From: Temnopleurus reevesii
Lineage: Eukaryota > Echinodermata > Echinoidea > Temnopleuroida > Temnopleuridae
DNA: 64,000 bases
Assembly: GCA_036244855.1 (NCBI GenBank)
Contig: BQKZ01001049.1
Coordinates: forward strand, 22,629-86,628
Direction: 5' to 3'
Below are positions 51,615 through 64,000 of the stretch, in pieces; position 1 is the first letter of the stretch, and every line of letters starts with the position of its first letter. The position numbers and the translations under genes are program-made. Under the pieces are notes generated by a model. The model worked only from the letters and a program-made list of their open reading frames with translations. It did no database searches and was not told the origin of the DNA.

Positions 51615-54426
51615 CTTAAAATATAAACGGCATTGTCATTCACATCAGCAGTTACCATATGTCTTTTAAAGTGTCTTCAAGCAAACGAAGAGGTGTCACA
51701 AATTCGAGTTTGTAGCAAGAGAGTTCACTTCTCTGACTTAAATGGCTCCAATACAATCTAATCAAAACCAATTGTATAGTGTTCAATCTTCCCGTTTTGA
51801 AAAGTCATCATCTTTTTTGGAAAGTTTTTAAAATGGAAGTCTTGTTTAAATGGAAGAAACTCCTCATTGTGCCAAAGGGATTCATGTAGGTGTCACTGAA
51901 ATCAGCTGCGAGTGTGTTCCAGATGGAAGTTTTTATGTGATATATCCTTGCTTGGGTGATCTGAAAATGTTCAAAAGTAATAGGAGTATATAGTGTATTT
52001 GTAATTTTATGCGCCATGTTGATGTAATAGCCTTTTGAAACATGTGTATATATGTTATATCAACTTTAGTTTCATTTTATATATTGGTATAACCCTGTAA
52101 AGCAAAAGACTGTTAAATATATCGGTGTATAATTGTGCTTCCAAAAGGAGTGCATGCCCAAGCGTCTACTCAAATCAGATTATTCCATCAATAAATTGCA
52201 ATGGTTTGACAAAAAACATGACAATAATTTGGCTTGATTTTGATTTAGTAAATTCCATTCAAACTATCACAAGTAGAGAGGAAATATCTTTCAAAGCACA
52301 TATTAGCCAAGATGCTACATGCATGCCAGAAAATGGTGATATTGCTCAAGTATTTTTCCCCTAAAACTATTGACTTTGTTTATCTACTTTTAAATATCCC
52401 TTCATGAAAGAGAGATGCCATTATCACTAAAATAGGGCACTCACAAGTTTACTGCAACAGCACTTCAAATATATCTCCATGTAAGTGTCAAAATCAATAC
52501 AAAAGAATTGATACAAAGCATCAGGCTTGAACAAAACACAATGGTGCAGACATAATGAAGTTGATTACATAACCATCGAACCACTAAAGAATTCAATTCT
52601 CTTTTATTCAATGCAGCTCAATTACTTAGTCAATACGATTTGGATAGATGAGAGGTAAATGAATTTTCAGAGAAAATGTTTCACTGTTGGTCTTCCAATT
52701 ATCTTAAAAATCAATAGCTTCAGCACAAATATTAGACAAAAGTGTGCAAGAGACATTGATTGTGAGCTAAATGTGCAGTACAGTATTTTGCTGTTCAGCT
52801 AGGACCAAACAAGAAAGAAAAGATAGAGAGCAAGAAATGTCCTCCTTTAATTATTTTGGTACAATATGAGAACCTTCAATACGTGCAACTCTGAATTAAA
52901 GTGTTCTCCATCTATGAGTGCCTGCTCTTTCAGAAAAAGAAGTCATCATGAAGAATACATGGAGGATGGGGCCTCAAAATTGAAAGCTATTTTTCAAGAA
53001 CCGGCCCTATAGAGAATCTATTGAGTAGAAGGTCTACCAGAGGGGAATAAATCATGCGAATCACAAGTAAGATTATAGACTCAGGTTTTTAACAACTTTT
53101 GTTGGTTGCTTTCTAGGTCACAGACATAACAAAAGGTTTGCCGGTATGGGAATTATTTGATCTGTATATGGGTCGTGGTAAGGCATTATCGATTGTCTAA
53201 TGAAACACATTTCTTTGCAATGGATGCCTGGCAATGTACATGCCAAATGAAATTTTCAAAGGAACACAAAGGCTAATTGCACACAGCTACAATGTAGTTA
53301 CAGTACAACATACTTTAGGCCTCCAAACTAAACAACGTACAAGATGGCTATGATCAGGGAGATGGGATGATGTTACATCTCCTACTGTACAATGTTTGCA
53401 TGTACATGTATGTTAGTTTTGTATTTCAATAACAGGCGCTAATTCGGTCATCATACCATCATAAAGAAAGTCTCGCCCAGAAGGAACTATATGACCCTTC
53501 AAAATTTCTGACAGTCACAAATAGCATTTGATTCTGCCACCATATAATCATAGAGAAAGGGTTGCTTAGAAGAAACTATAAACCTTCAAAATTCATGACA
53601 ACCACAAATCGCATTTGATTAACAATCAGTTAATATAGCTTAAATTGATATTAAAAAAGTTGTCAATGGAATGAATTTTCTAAAATATATTTTCTCAAAA
53701 ATGTTGGTTTGTGTTGAGTCTATTTGTATTGGTTTGTATTGATTGTATTTGTATTAGAAGTTGTGTTTTTGTTGCATGATGATCCTGCATATCCTTCAGG
53801 TTGTGAAATTGATATTTTAATATAATGGTTTTTATTTGGAAACAATTGTCATCCAGGGTCTCGACATCGAGCAATAAGCTCTTAAATCCTTCTGATTGGA
53901 TAGCGATTATGATCCATATACTCATAGCTCGCTCCAATATCCAAACAGATGTTGAAATTCCACCGCAAAACTATGCTCATAATAATGATGATATATTCCA
54001 CATATAGACAATAAGAGAATGGACCCAACCAGATGTACAATATCTGAGTTGTTTGTGTGTAAGTAAAGAAAGCACTGCAGCCAGAAAACATTGATGTTCA
54101 AATTTAGACCAATGTGATTCACAAAGTATGACAAGTTGCTCAAACTTAGGATGCAACACATTGAAAAAGTTGAAATCCAACAAATCCTTCGTAATATCTG
54201 AAAGATCTAAATTGAAGACAACATTTTAAGATGAATATCCAATTAAAAGCACAAGTTAATTAAGTTCCTCTACTGAATCCAAGAGTGTCTGAAAATCGTA
54301 GTAAAATTTCATGGCACATGTACAGCTTGACAATATCCAAAACTGCAATACTCTAATATAGTGACACTGTACGATGTAGCTTAGCTGTGGCAGTTTGTAA
54401 ATTGTTATCTATTGTTTTTCTTTCAG

Positions 54427-54655
54427 AATATGTTTCTCTGCTAGTCCTCAGATTGTAGCAAAATATGTCAGACTAACATTTGACAGGCGGCTCAGCAAAT
54501 CCGAAACATTTGAAAAATGCTATGCGGCTGACCAGGGCGATAATGAACGCTGGCTTGCGAGAGTGGAAGACAGGAGGATGTTATCAGGATGGAGCGCATC
54601 CCGATACCGGAGGATTGCGTGCGAGATGGAGAGGACATGTGTTGTGACAAGATGA
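54427..54655 (+). other. Candidate plus-strand exon inside the spectraplakin intron
   Basis: After an acceptor-like TATTGTTTTTCTTTCAG, a frame of 75 codons is open to TGA at 54653-54655. GC and CpG are above the surroundings. The peptide is highly charged (TFDRRLSKSETFEKCYAADQ; NERWLARVEDRRMLSGWSAS) and unlike a low-complexity artefact. No family recognised. The minus strand is also partly open here (Ser/His-rich), so strand and coding status are uncertain. Confidence 0.3.
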
Positions 54656-54786
54656 TGGTAGTGGTGTTGTTTTTTGGGATGAAATATGATGGTGATGGAA
54701 GACATCTAAAGGGCATGTCAAAGTTATTATAGCAAGGGCCAACATCTGACATTAAACTTTTGTTGGTTAATGGGGAATTAATAAGG

Positions 54787-54820
54787 CCCCCCCCCCCCAA
54801 AAAAAAAAAAAAAAAACATA
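54787..54820. repeat. Adjacent poly-C and poly-A runs
   Basis: About 14 C followed directly by about 18 A. Slippage-prone; run lengths are probably unreliable. Confidence 0.9.
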
Positions 54821-55377
54821 AATAAATATTGTTGACCAATAAATAAATTTAAAAATAATGATAATCAGATTGCATTCTTTATATACCCATGTTGGTTGTG
54901 ATAGGCATAATGTTGTGATAATTCTGGCCATTTTCATTGGGTTGGGCTGTATAAGACAATTAATCATTAATCCTTTGACTACTGTAACCGAGTAATCCCT
55001 GCAGATAAGTCTAGGGAATTTCAGAATTCAGTAATCAATGGGTAAACCAAAGCGGTGCTTGCAGTGCCAGGCCATATGAGTTTAGAAATGAATATGTTCT
55101 TGAGCATGCTCTTATTATAAAGTTAATGCACACTGTGACGAAACCTCCATTGTATACACTGTACATGCATGGTTCATATCATCTATTTACTGGTATGTAG
55201 AACTGTCATATATGATAAAGAGATACAATAATATAAACAGCATACATTAGATGTATCACTCATGCTCCATCAGACCAGAAATGACATTTGCACACACGCA
55301 ATGAACCCAAGAGCTGTCAAATACACAACAATGACACTGGTAGTCTACACAGTGATACCCAACAACAATGACGAAGT

Positions 55378-55428
55378 CGTTGATGTTGATGGTGATGGTG
55401 ATGATGATGATGATGATAATGATGATGG

Positions 55429-55465
<37 letters not shown>

Positions 55466-55800
55466 ATTGATGATGGTGATGATGGTGAGGAGGGGTGGGT
55501 ATCAGTTGGGAAGGAGGATGGTGAGATAATGATGTCGATGGTGGTGGTGATGGTGATGGTGACGGTGATGGTGGTGATGATGATTTAATATGCTGATTAT
55601 GTTGATGTTGATAATGATGATGTTGACGGTGGTGGTGATGATGATGGTGGTGGTGATAATGATGGTGAAGATGAGGATAATAATGATGATGATGATGAAA
55701 ATGATGATGATGATGAAAATGATGATGATGATGATATGATGAGAATGATATCATGAGGATGATGATAAGGATGACGATAATAGTGATGATCATTATAACT
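55378..55800. repeat. (GAT)n microsatellite, reversed orientation
   Basis: GAT/GGT triplets on the plus strand, that is ATC/ACC in the sense of the spectraplakin gene, opposite to all (CAT)n blocks between the exons. Confidence 0.95.
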
Positions 55801-58691
55801 ATACAGATGAGGGTTGTGGAAAAGATGATTAGAAGAAGGGACGGGGTGTGAAACAAGATGAAGAATGAAAAGTATTAAGAAGGGGGTGGGTCACAGCAAG
55901 AGTTCAGGGGGACGGGTATCTACCCCTTCCCCCTCCCGTTCTATTGACAGGAGGATGCCTGTCTAGAGCATCAGACTTGAACATGAAACTAACGCAAGAG
56001 GAATGGTAGGAATGAGACCACATGGCTTAACCCAGTATGACCCACGATGGGCCGTCTAAACTCATCCACCAAAAGCTTTCTTCCCCTGAAACACGAGGCT
56101 TTCCTTTCGTTATCTAAAAAGACAGACCTTCCAACCAATCAACCTGATTAGGAAGGATGACAGTTCCTAAATTGATACAGAAAAGACTTACCATGTGATT
56201 TGGATAAGGTTTATTGAAATCATAACATCTTTGAAAACAGGAGATTGCAATTATATGTACCACAAATGATACACTTCTATTCAAATGTGAAATTTTTCCA
56301 GCAGTCAAAAAGGGAAGAGGGGCTGGTCATGATAGACATGAACAAGAGTATAAACACTGATAAATAATGATGAGATGTCACTTTTTTGTCTGACAAGGCT
56401 TTAACTTATGAACCGACAGAAGCATATTCCAAAGTGACGTACTTGATGTACTTCATTTCCTCCCGGTGACGAGTGTGAAGGAATGTACATGGCCAAGTCT
56501 AATCTGTCAACAGAGGGAGCACTCTAGCTACTGCAATGTCAGTCAATTGAATGACATTGGATGTCTCATTGGATGTCAACAAGAGTAACAATCTCCCACA
56601 ACCCTCTGCCTTTCAGGTTCCTCAAATACTACAAATATCAACAGAGGAAAGTAAGTTCTTTCTGGTTATTCCAATCTCATAATGATTTTCTCCCATTTTT
56701 GTGGGTGGGAGGTCTAAATAAAGGCAAATTCATACCTGAACATGATATATTGGCGCTTTCCCCTCTAATAAGAAAAATAGTGAATAAGGAAATATACATG
56801 TACACACGCAGTATTTGTGCTTTCCTTCCAATAAAATCATGTGAATTGATTCATGCCCATAAAGATATACAACAAATTTTTTTTTGTGGGTTGAAATACT
56901 GTATGCATCGAGTGAAAAACAAATTGCTCTTCATGTTATACTGTCAGTAGGTAACTTATTTCCATATGTGTCATTCTGTATTCACTTGCAGTAATGCATT
57001 CCAATCTTTCATTTGGTGGTTAGTGTTAAAAATATGTGCAAACAACAAAAACCTACATGTACCCTTGGAATATATTTTTCATTATCTGCTGGCACAAACA
57101 CCTGTTGCTTGTAAATATCACATGCCAGTTTAGAAATATACAATCATTGATAATGGAATATACCATGATATGTACCAGCAGAACTATGCCATATTGATTG
57201 ATGGCTATGGTCATACACATGTGCACACACATGCTAAGAAAATCAAATCATATTTTGATAATCACATAACGTGTGCGTCATGACAATGTCTAGACTGAAA
57301 ATCAGTATTTGTAGACTGGTAAATGTGATATTTGAAGCTACAAATGGGAGCTGAGCCTTTCAAAGCTATTTAACCACTGTAACAATTGTAATAGAACAAT
57401 ATTTCTAAGCAATTTGAAAAGAATTTGAATCGACAAATTCAATATTTTGAGGTAAATTAGAATCATGAGTGTTTGAAATTACTTAAATCAGCCATGATGA
57501 AAACCATTTAAAAATAGTTTTTAATGAAGTTACTATAGATGTATTACTAAATTTTGCTTCATTAGTTTATTGTAATCCAATTGAGCGCAAATAATCTACA
57601 AGTCACATCAGTTAATCATTCACAGTTTTATGAGGGTACCCATATGTTGATACTATTTCAATCAAAGAATGGTTTTGACCTAGGTGTTTTGTAATCATAG
57701 TTTTATTCAACATGTGCAATATGTTTTATGTAATTAAATGTAATCATTTATCCTATTCATATTCTATTATATAACTCTGATAGGATCAAAAGCTTATGCT
57801 CTGTTCTACCCTTTTCTTAAAATGTGTTTACTTTTTTTTCCTTATATGTCACACCATCAAATTTAAAGCTGTAACGTATTGAATTTGATAAAGGATAAAA
57901 TGTGCATTAAGTTCCTTTAAAATCATGCACAGCTAAGCAGCAAACCAAGATAGAGCTTCTCTTAACACAAGAGTAAGGAATAACACCCTTCTCACAAGTT
58001 GCAACTGTTGCTTTTGAACAGTAGTGTCAAACTACAAAGGAACAAAATTTATGAAGAAAATATCCTTTGGCATGGTTTCAAGCATGCCAAGGAAAATTCA
58101 TTTATCGAAAAGTGGAATGTGTACCATTCTGACATTTTGTTGAATTTATTTTCATTGCATTTCTAACTGTTTCCATAACAGATTAATCATGTCTAGAACT
58201 TACAATACATGATATAATTCAAGACTCGAGGCAAAAGAGATCATAATGAAAAGGGATCAAAACTGATGTTTCACGTTAGTTTGCCTGGGATTAAAATCTG
58301 TTTTTCTAAAATCTTAGGTCTTTCTGAGAAATACTGCCTGACAAGTTCCTCCTTTAGATCTAAGAGATATTTTAGAGATATTTTTATGAATATTGAAAAC
58401 AAATCTGAGTCTTTTGGCAATTGCTAAATTGTAAATCAACCCATCCCCCATGGAAATGTGACAATTTCAAACAATAATGTTACAGAGTTACAGCATATGT
58501 ATTACTCCTGACCAATACAACAATACATGTACATGAATGCAATGTTGTATGATTACAAATTGTATCAAATTATCAAGGCAAGTAACATCATAAAAATCTG
58601 CCTGTTCGTAAGCCTAGTTTTGTATGTAACAGATACTTGAACCTATAAAGAACCCTCAAAAAGGACAAAAGGGAGGGGGTAAATAAAAAAT

Positions 58692-59150
58692 ATCATCTCT
58701 TACACATTCCCAGCATTAAAAATATCAAACCTGAGGTCCCCCTTCCCCTTCCCCCATTCTAGCAATGCTTGTGCCCGAGAGCCCTGAATATAAAGAAAGA
58801 TAGAAAAATATATATGATTTCTTACACTTTTCAAGCACTGAAAGTCCCAAACCTCAGACTATCCCAAGTCCCTCTCCTATCAGAGCCCCGGTCCTAACTA
58901 CTTGTTAGACTGGCCTTGATTGAGGTCAAGTTTCTCCTATGGTCAGTCTCTCCAGACCAGGGTCAAACAAACCATGAGCTAGTATTTCTTACAAATTTAC
59001 AACATTATAAGTCTCGAACCTCAGACTATCCCAAGTCCCTCTCCTATCAGGACCTGGTCCTCACACCTGTTAGACTGGCCTTGATTGAGGTCAAGTTTCT
59101 CCTTTGGTCAGTCTCTCCAGACCAGGGTCAAACAGTCCATGAGCTCATAA
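58692..59150. repeat. Tandem repeat, two close copies of 167 bp and one diverged
   Basis: CCTCAGACTATCCCAAGTCC and CTTGATTGAGGTCAAGTTTC occur at 58852/58914 and 59019/59082. A weaker third copy precedes (TCTTACACATTCC, CCTGAGGTCCC near 58700-58740). The frame of 97 codons across the two good copies reflects the repeat, not a gene. Confidence 0.85.
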
Positions 59151-60565
59151 AGTGGGTCATCTCAGGTCAACTTTTTGAAATCATAGGCAACCCACCCAAT
59201 TTGGTTTGAAACTAGTCTACTATTACAGCCATCTGATCATAAACATTTGAATCAACTTTCTTATTTTCTGGAGATAATTGACAGTCACATGAGGTTTCTT
59301 GGTTAAATTAAATTCAAGACTTTATTCTTGAATTCAGGCAACAGAAAATGGACCACATTGAGCACCCTCACCCCCAAAAAACACTTTCACAAATAATTGT
59401 TAACTTATATTTAATAGTCAAATGTATTAGTGAACATCACTTGCATTTCCTTCACAATAATGTCCTATATCTCCAGCCTGTGAATCAGATAATATTACGA
59501 CTGGTTTCACATTAGCAACTCCAGAATTATACAGATTTTCAATTGAAATTGAATTGGACTGAAGTCACAGTAAACTCACAGTACATGTAAATACATGTAA
59601 GGTATAACAATTGCTTTCAGAAAAACAGAGCGCACTCATCTGATTAAAATCAAATTAAATCAACAACAAAAAGAAATACCATTAACATTTTCTTCAAATT
59701 GCTTTGCCCTCAGGATATACAAGTATCTTTAGAAGACTAGGTAGAATGCACGTACAATTCTCTGACCTGGAAATTACAATAATGCTTTGAATTGTTCAAG
59801 GATAGTTGTTGAATAAACAGCATATATTTTTCCAAGCAGTAAACAACCATTTTAATCTTGCTCTGATTGACCAATTGCCAAAAATACAGGATCATTGCAC
59901 TGTAGGCATATGGCACGTACACATTCATATATTTCTCAAATCCTCTTTCGTATAAGAAAATAAAACAATACAAGCAAAAATACCGTTACAAACATTTACA
60001 GGTACAGTCAAAATCAACAAACTTCTCAACACAACTGAAAGCCTACTCACTTATCTAACAAATTCCTGACAGCTTATATGCAGTTTGTCGGTTAACACCA
60101 AATGATTTTTTAAACAGAAAATTGGAAATAAACTGGAAGAAAGGAAAGGAAGAAAGGTTGCCAAGTTTGTGCTCCTGGAATTCTTTTTTCGCAGTCTTGT
60201 TTAATGATATGGCATACTGTAAAAATAAAGATTAATGCAATACTGAAATAAGTTATTATAAGATGTATTGCACCTTCAAGAGTTACCTATGGAAAAGCAG
60301 TCAAAAGGCAAAGATAAAATTTTATAGGACTTATTTTGTTAAACATGTTGACAGTAAGCCAAGCTAATGACCTTTATGAAATAATCAAAACAATCCAGAC
60401 AAGCCCATTTAGTAAATATAGTTCCAATAATTATATTTTGTTTGCTGTGAAAACCAGCCAGGTAATCCTACATGGAGAATCACTATAGTGAATATGGTCA
60501 TGATGAGGACAATGTATCATTTATTAATTACATGATAGCATATGAATTTATGAAATACACCATGT

Positions 60566-60650
60566 ATGGGTGGCTTAGTGGCAAGCACATAAGCTTTATG
60601 AAAATGAGTATATGACTTCCAAGCCCCAGCTAAGGCAAAAACAATATTCT
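60566..60650 (+). mobile_element. Diverged tRNA-like SINE head
   Basis: GGTGGCTTAGTGGCAAGCAC has an A box (TGGCTTAGTGG); the B box region is degraded (TTCCAAGCCCC). Low confidence. Confidence 0.35.
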
Positions 60651-61034
60651 TTTTCAAATTTGGACCTTCTGCCTACTTGCTCGGAAATTATGTATAGAAT
60701 AAATCTATTCTGATTCATTTTATAACACAAACGTGCTCAATTACACATGTAAGTCAAATTTTTCCTGCTACTACTAACGTTGAAGTCACTGCTTTTCCTT
60801 CCATTGTTTCCTGTAGTGTGTTAATCGCATCCTACTCCTGCCTTTTAATTAGAGAAAATGTTGATCAAACAGGCAAACTGAATCAACAGTCATTTCTTAT
60901 TATCATTCACGATCTACAGGGGCAGTTGAAAAAAGAGGAATGGCATGTAAAAAAAATTCTTACGAAGCTGTATTAAATGTTTACTGAAAAATTAATCCTC
61001 TAGTCCATGAGCCCCTACCTCCCACCTCCGCCCC

Positions 61035-61035
61035 N
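61035..61035. other. Single undetermined base
   Basis: One N in otherwise continuous sequence. Confidence 0.95.
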
Positions 61036-63301
61036 TCTATTTCCCTTGAATCAATGATCACATTGTCTGAAACCAGTAACTCACTTCCTCAAAAAGAGTA
61101 ACTAAAACAAATGAATTCATGGTTAAAATTATGAATCATGACAGTAATGAGTTTAATCAATTGTAAAAAAAGGGTTATCGTCTTCTAGTAAATCACATCA
61201 CATCATTAAAGTCTAGCATCAAGTGATTTTGATCTTCAGTTACAAACGTAAAACACTTTTCAAGAGGACAGAGACCACATTAGGTATGAATCTATGAAAA
61301 TTGATGTGACTGCTATTGCCTGAATATGGCTCCTATTACCTCAATGAACTATAAGTTTTCACACTCTACAAGATTTACTCATATGAGGGGAGAAAGCAAC
61401 CCATTGTAACGAAAAAAAAAAACCCAAACAGATGGAATGTTTGATGAAATAGAATGGAACGTATTTTAATTTCTCATACAATTCCCTTCTAACATGCAAA
61501 TTTGATGACAAATCTAATGACTTTTAAAAAGAATAATCAAACTAGATTTTCTGCACTGGCCTAAAAAGATTTCCAAGATGGGGAGGAGGGGGGATGGGGC
61601 TCAATGAGGTCCATGGTTCCTATAAAGTCTATACGTATGTTCTGCACAGATTTCCAAATTTTGTCTCAAGAATCGAATTAATTGGATTAAATCGGACATG
61701 AATTTGCTTGAAAAAAGATCCTCATTTACAAGATAAAATTTATTGATTCTTTCGTGGCAAATTCACTAATGGTTCCACATCAAACTGGAGGAGCAGGAGA
61801 TTGCATGGATCATTAGCGGAGAGGTCAGACAGCTTAACACATCATGGATGGATGGATGGTATCACAAAATCTATATTTTTTCATTAATCAATAAGTGACC
61901 ATCAAAATCCAGCACTGATTGGGGAAGTGCTATTGCCGAGTGCATGTTTTTATTTGCTGCACTTGCCGTACTGTAATAATCTTTTCCTAATCAGAACATT
62001 TCATGCTTAAAAACATCTGTAACAAGTTCCTTAAAGAAAGTTCCTATGAATACTATCATGAGCTTCTGATTCAGACCACCAATTGTCTTTTTACCTTTGT
62101 TGTCAAACCTTTCATTTTTCAAGCATGTAGCTATGGCAAATTCTGTGAAAATATAACCATAAGTAAGGAATAGGTTGAATTTTTTCATATTTGTTCTTAT
62201 GCTTTTAGGTTCATACGTAATCATCTTTACGATGTTATCTTTTTTATTTGAATTGGCATGTCTTTGACTTGTGAAATCATTGCTAAAAATATCCACTTAG
62301 AATGGAGGAGACTTGGGGGAGCCTTGTGTCATTGTACAGGAGATATCAATAGAACTGGAATAGAGAAAATACACATATACCACACAGACAGACAAACTAT
62401 TAGTCAAAATTGGAGGAATAAATGTGACACTAATACCATAGAAATCACTTAACAATGACACATTAGGCTGCAAATCTTGCTGGGAGTAAAAATGAAAAGA
62501 ATATTTTCAAATTGCCTGGAGGCAAAAAATGAGGGAACATAAAACTCCATGATCATAAATCTTCAAAAAGGTGTCAAGCAAAGTATTGTATTAATATAAG
62601 TTCTATACACTAGCAGGTAATAAATGTCAAAATTATCTCATAGAATTTGATAACTATTTAAAGAACAAAAGACACTAATCCCCTACACTAACACATCAAG
62701 TATTAATACTATAAAACGAACACGTATATATAGATGACCGCAGACATGAGAAAAATATCATTCAAATTTGCCTGAAGGAAAAATATCAGGGAACATAAAA
62801 CTCCACTTACACAAATTCCCCCATAGGTGTTACAAAAGTGATGTGTTCATATACGTGAATATACCCTCCAGAATAATAATTGAAATATAAAAGAAATTGA
62901 GGTTCCTAGGATCGCGTGAGCGCTTTTCCATTATCACCTTAATCCTATTTCTTCCTTAGTCTATTCTCTCCGCTGAGAATTCTCTTTCTGAAATGAGGAA
63001 TCAAAATAAATCTGACAGAATTTGAAAGATTGTAACTCCCTTCATTGACACATTATAAATTAATACTATATAATGAACAAGAACCATATACATGTATAGC
63101 TGGCAGCAAATATGAAAGGGATATTTTTCCAAAGAAAAATATAAGAGAGCATAAAAGTCCACATTCATAACCCCCTACAGATGTAAATAAGGTAAAAAGG
63201 AAAAGAGTAATGTGTTCATATATGTGCAAAACACCCTCAGGAATAATAATTTAAAAGAGACCAGGGTTCTTTGGATCATGTGCGTGCTTCTCTTTGTTAC
63301 T

Positions 63302-63845
63302 TTAAGGGGAACTTCACCCAGACATTTGAGTGCGCTCAGTTGATGAAGAAAAATACAGTGGTCAAACTGTGAAAATTTGAGCAAAATCCGACTATCCATT
63401 CAAAACTTATGAATTTTCAAAGTTTTNNNNNNNNNNNNNNNNNNNNNNNNNNNNNNNNNNNNNNNNNNNNNNNNNNNNNNNNNNNNNNNNNNNNNNNNNN
63501 NNNNNNNNNNNNNNNNNNNNNNNNNNNNNNNNNNNNNNNNNNNNNNNNNNNNNNNNNNNNNNNNNNNNNNNNNNNNNNNNNNNNNNNNNNNNNNNNNNNN
63601 NNNNNNNNNNNNNNNNNNNNNNNNNNNNNNNNNNNNNNNNNNCTCCATGTATGACATCACAGATTATGCTAATTGGCTATACGTTGCCAATTCAAGGATG
63701 CCCAGCACAAGTGGAAATAATAACTTTGAAAATTCATAACTTATGAACGGATTATCCAATTTTGCTCAAATTTTCACAGTTTGTTCATCTGATTTTTCTT
63801 CATTTACTGACTATACATTATTGTCTGGGTGTAATTCCCCTTTAA
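63302..63845. mobile_element. Foldback element with about 125-bp inverted termini, around the assembly gap
   Basis: Left arm TTAAGGGGAACTTCACCCAG to GAATTTTCAAAGTTT (63302-63426); right arm is its reverse complement, from AACTTTGAAAATTCATAAC to GTAATTCCCCTTTAA (about 63722-63845). Both contain ACTGTGAAAATTTGAGCAAA in mirrored position. Possible TTAA target duplication. Confidence 0.8.
63427..63642. other. Assembly gap of 216 N
   Basis: Run of N inside the foldback element; its true length is unknown. Confidence 0.99.
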
Positions 63846-64000
63846 TACTATTTCTCCGTTAGTGTTTTCTCACCTCTTAAATTGGTCCCTCTTTAATAAT
63901 AAATCAAAATAAATCTCACAAAATTTGAAACGTTTTAAAAGAACAAAAGGTGGTAACCCCTACATTAACAAATGACATATCAATACAATGAATATGAACA

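Larger units (their letters stand above)
51300..64000 (-). other. Upstream intron of the spectraplakin gene (12.7 kb visible)
   Basis: No spectrin-like exon found. Holds a reversed-orientation GAT microsatellite, tandem repeats at 58690-59150 and 62460-64000, a candidate plus-strand exon at 54427-54655, a SINE-like head near 60566 and the gapped foldback at 63302-63845. It could in principle contain isoform-specific first exons. Confidence 0.7.
62460..64000. repeat. Diverged tandem repeat, unit about 370-390 bp, interrupted by a foldback
   Basis: Blocks 'GGGAACATAAAACTCCA', 'GATGTGTTCATATACGTG', 'CCAGAATAATAATT' and 'TAATACTATA' recur in order at about 62530, 62790 and 63140 (partial first copy, two fuller ones). 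After 63845 the pattern resumes (AATAAATCTCACAAAATTTG, GAACAAAAG, CCCCTACATTAACA). The element at 63302-63845 is inserted in it. Confidence 0.75.

Noticed and set aside
56561..56950. 129-codon frame on the plus strand
   Set aside because: AT-rich sequence without ATG start at its head, no domain, no splice context, no GC rise.
58916..59209. 97-codon frame on the plus strand with an internal repeat
   Set aside because: It simply spans two copies of the 167-bp tandem repeat.
62460..63300. CRISPR-like array
   Set aside because: The repeats are long (about 370-390 bp), diverged and not separated by short spacers; the genome is eukaryotic.

Overview
The window is metazoan genomic DNA: AT-rich, with large introns, GT-AG splice sites, many (CAT)n and (CT)n microsatellites, tRNA-derived SINEs and short inverted-repeat transposons. 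My best guess is a marine deuterostome, probably an echinoderm such as a sea urchin. That rests on general look and repeat style, not on a decisive marker.

Layout. At the left edge (28-1585, + strand) are the last two visible exons of a single-pass membrane protein: one exon encodes the transmembrane helix, and the last exon encodes a cytoplasmic tail with proline-rich and phosphotyrosine-type motifs. After about 7 kb of non-coding DNA, with tandem duplications, GT/GA and CT microsatellites and a likely 3' UTR, comes the main gene. It runs on the minus strand from about 51299 down to the stop codon at 8706. I traced 45 exons whose phases join without a break into 2944 residues: about 22-23 spectrin repeats, an Arg/Ser-rich insert, two EF-hands, a GAS2 (microtubule-binding) domain and a Gly/Ser/Arg-rich tail. 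This is the C-terminal part of a spectraplakin, the MACF1/dystonin/short stop family that links actin to microtubules. The N-terminal part (calponin-homology domains, plakin domain, first spectrin repeats) must lie beyond 64000, and 51300-64000 reads as intron.

The most unusual feature is in the introns of this gene. Beside at least seven exons I found extra, degraded pieces of the neighbouring exon, sometimes in two copies. Some keep a plausible splice site, and one (19229-19360) could be spliced in frame. Together with spectrin repeats whose introns recur at the same place in each repeat, this looks like a gene that keeps making local exon duplications, most of which die in the introns. Other regulatory-looking features are a 313-nt tract without any AG before the first visible exon, a GC-AG intron, a strong in-frame alternative donor just after the GAS2 domain, GAT repeats placed just after donor sites in seven introns, and a cluster of one 8-mer in the presumed 3' UTR.

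Several inverted-repeat element families are visible, including a 544-bp foldback that contains the 216-base assembly gap, and five or more tRNA-derived SINE candidates. No bacterial features, CRISPR arrays or rRNA genes were seen, and no true tRNA gene.
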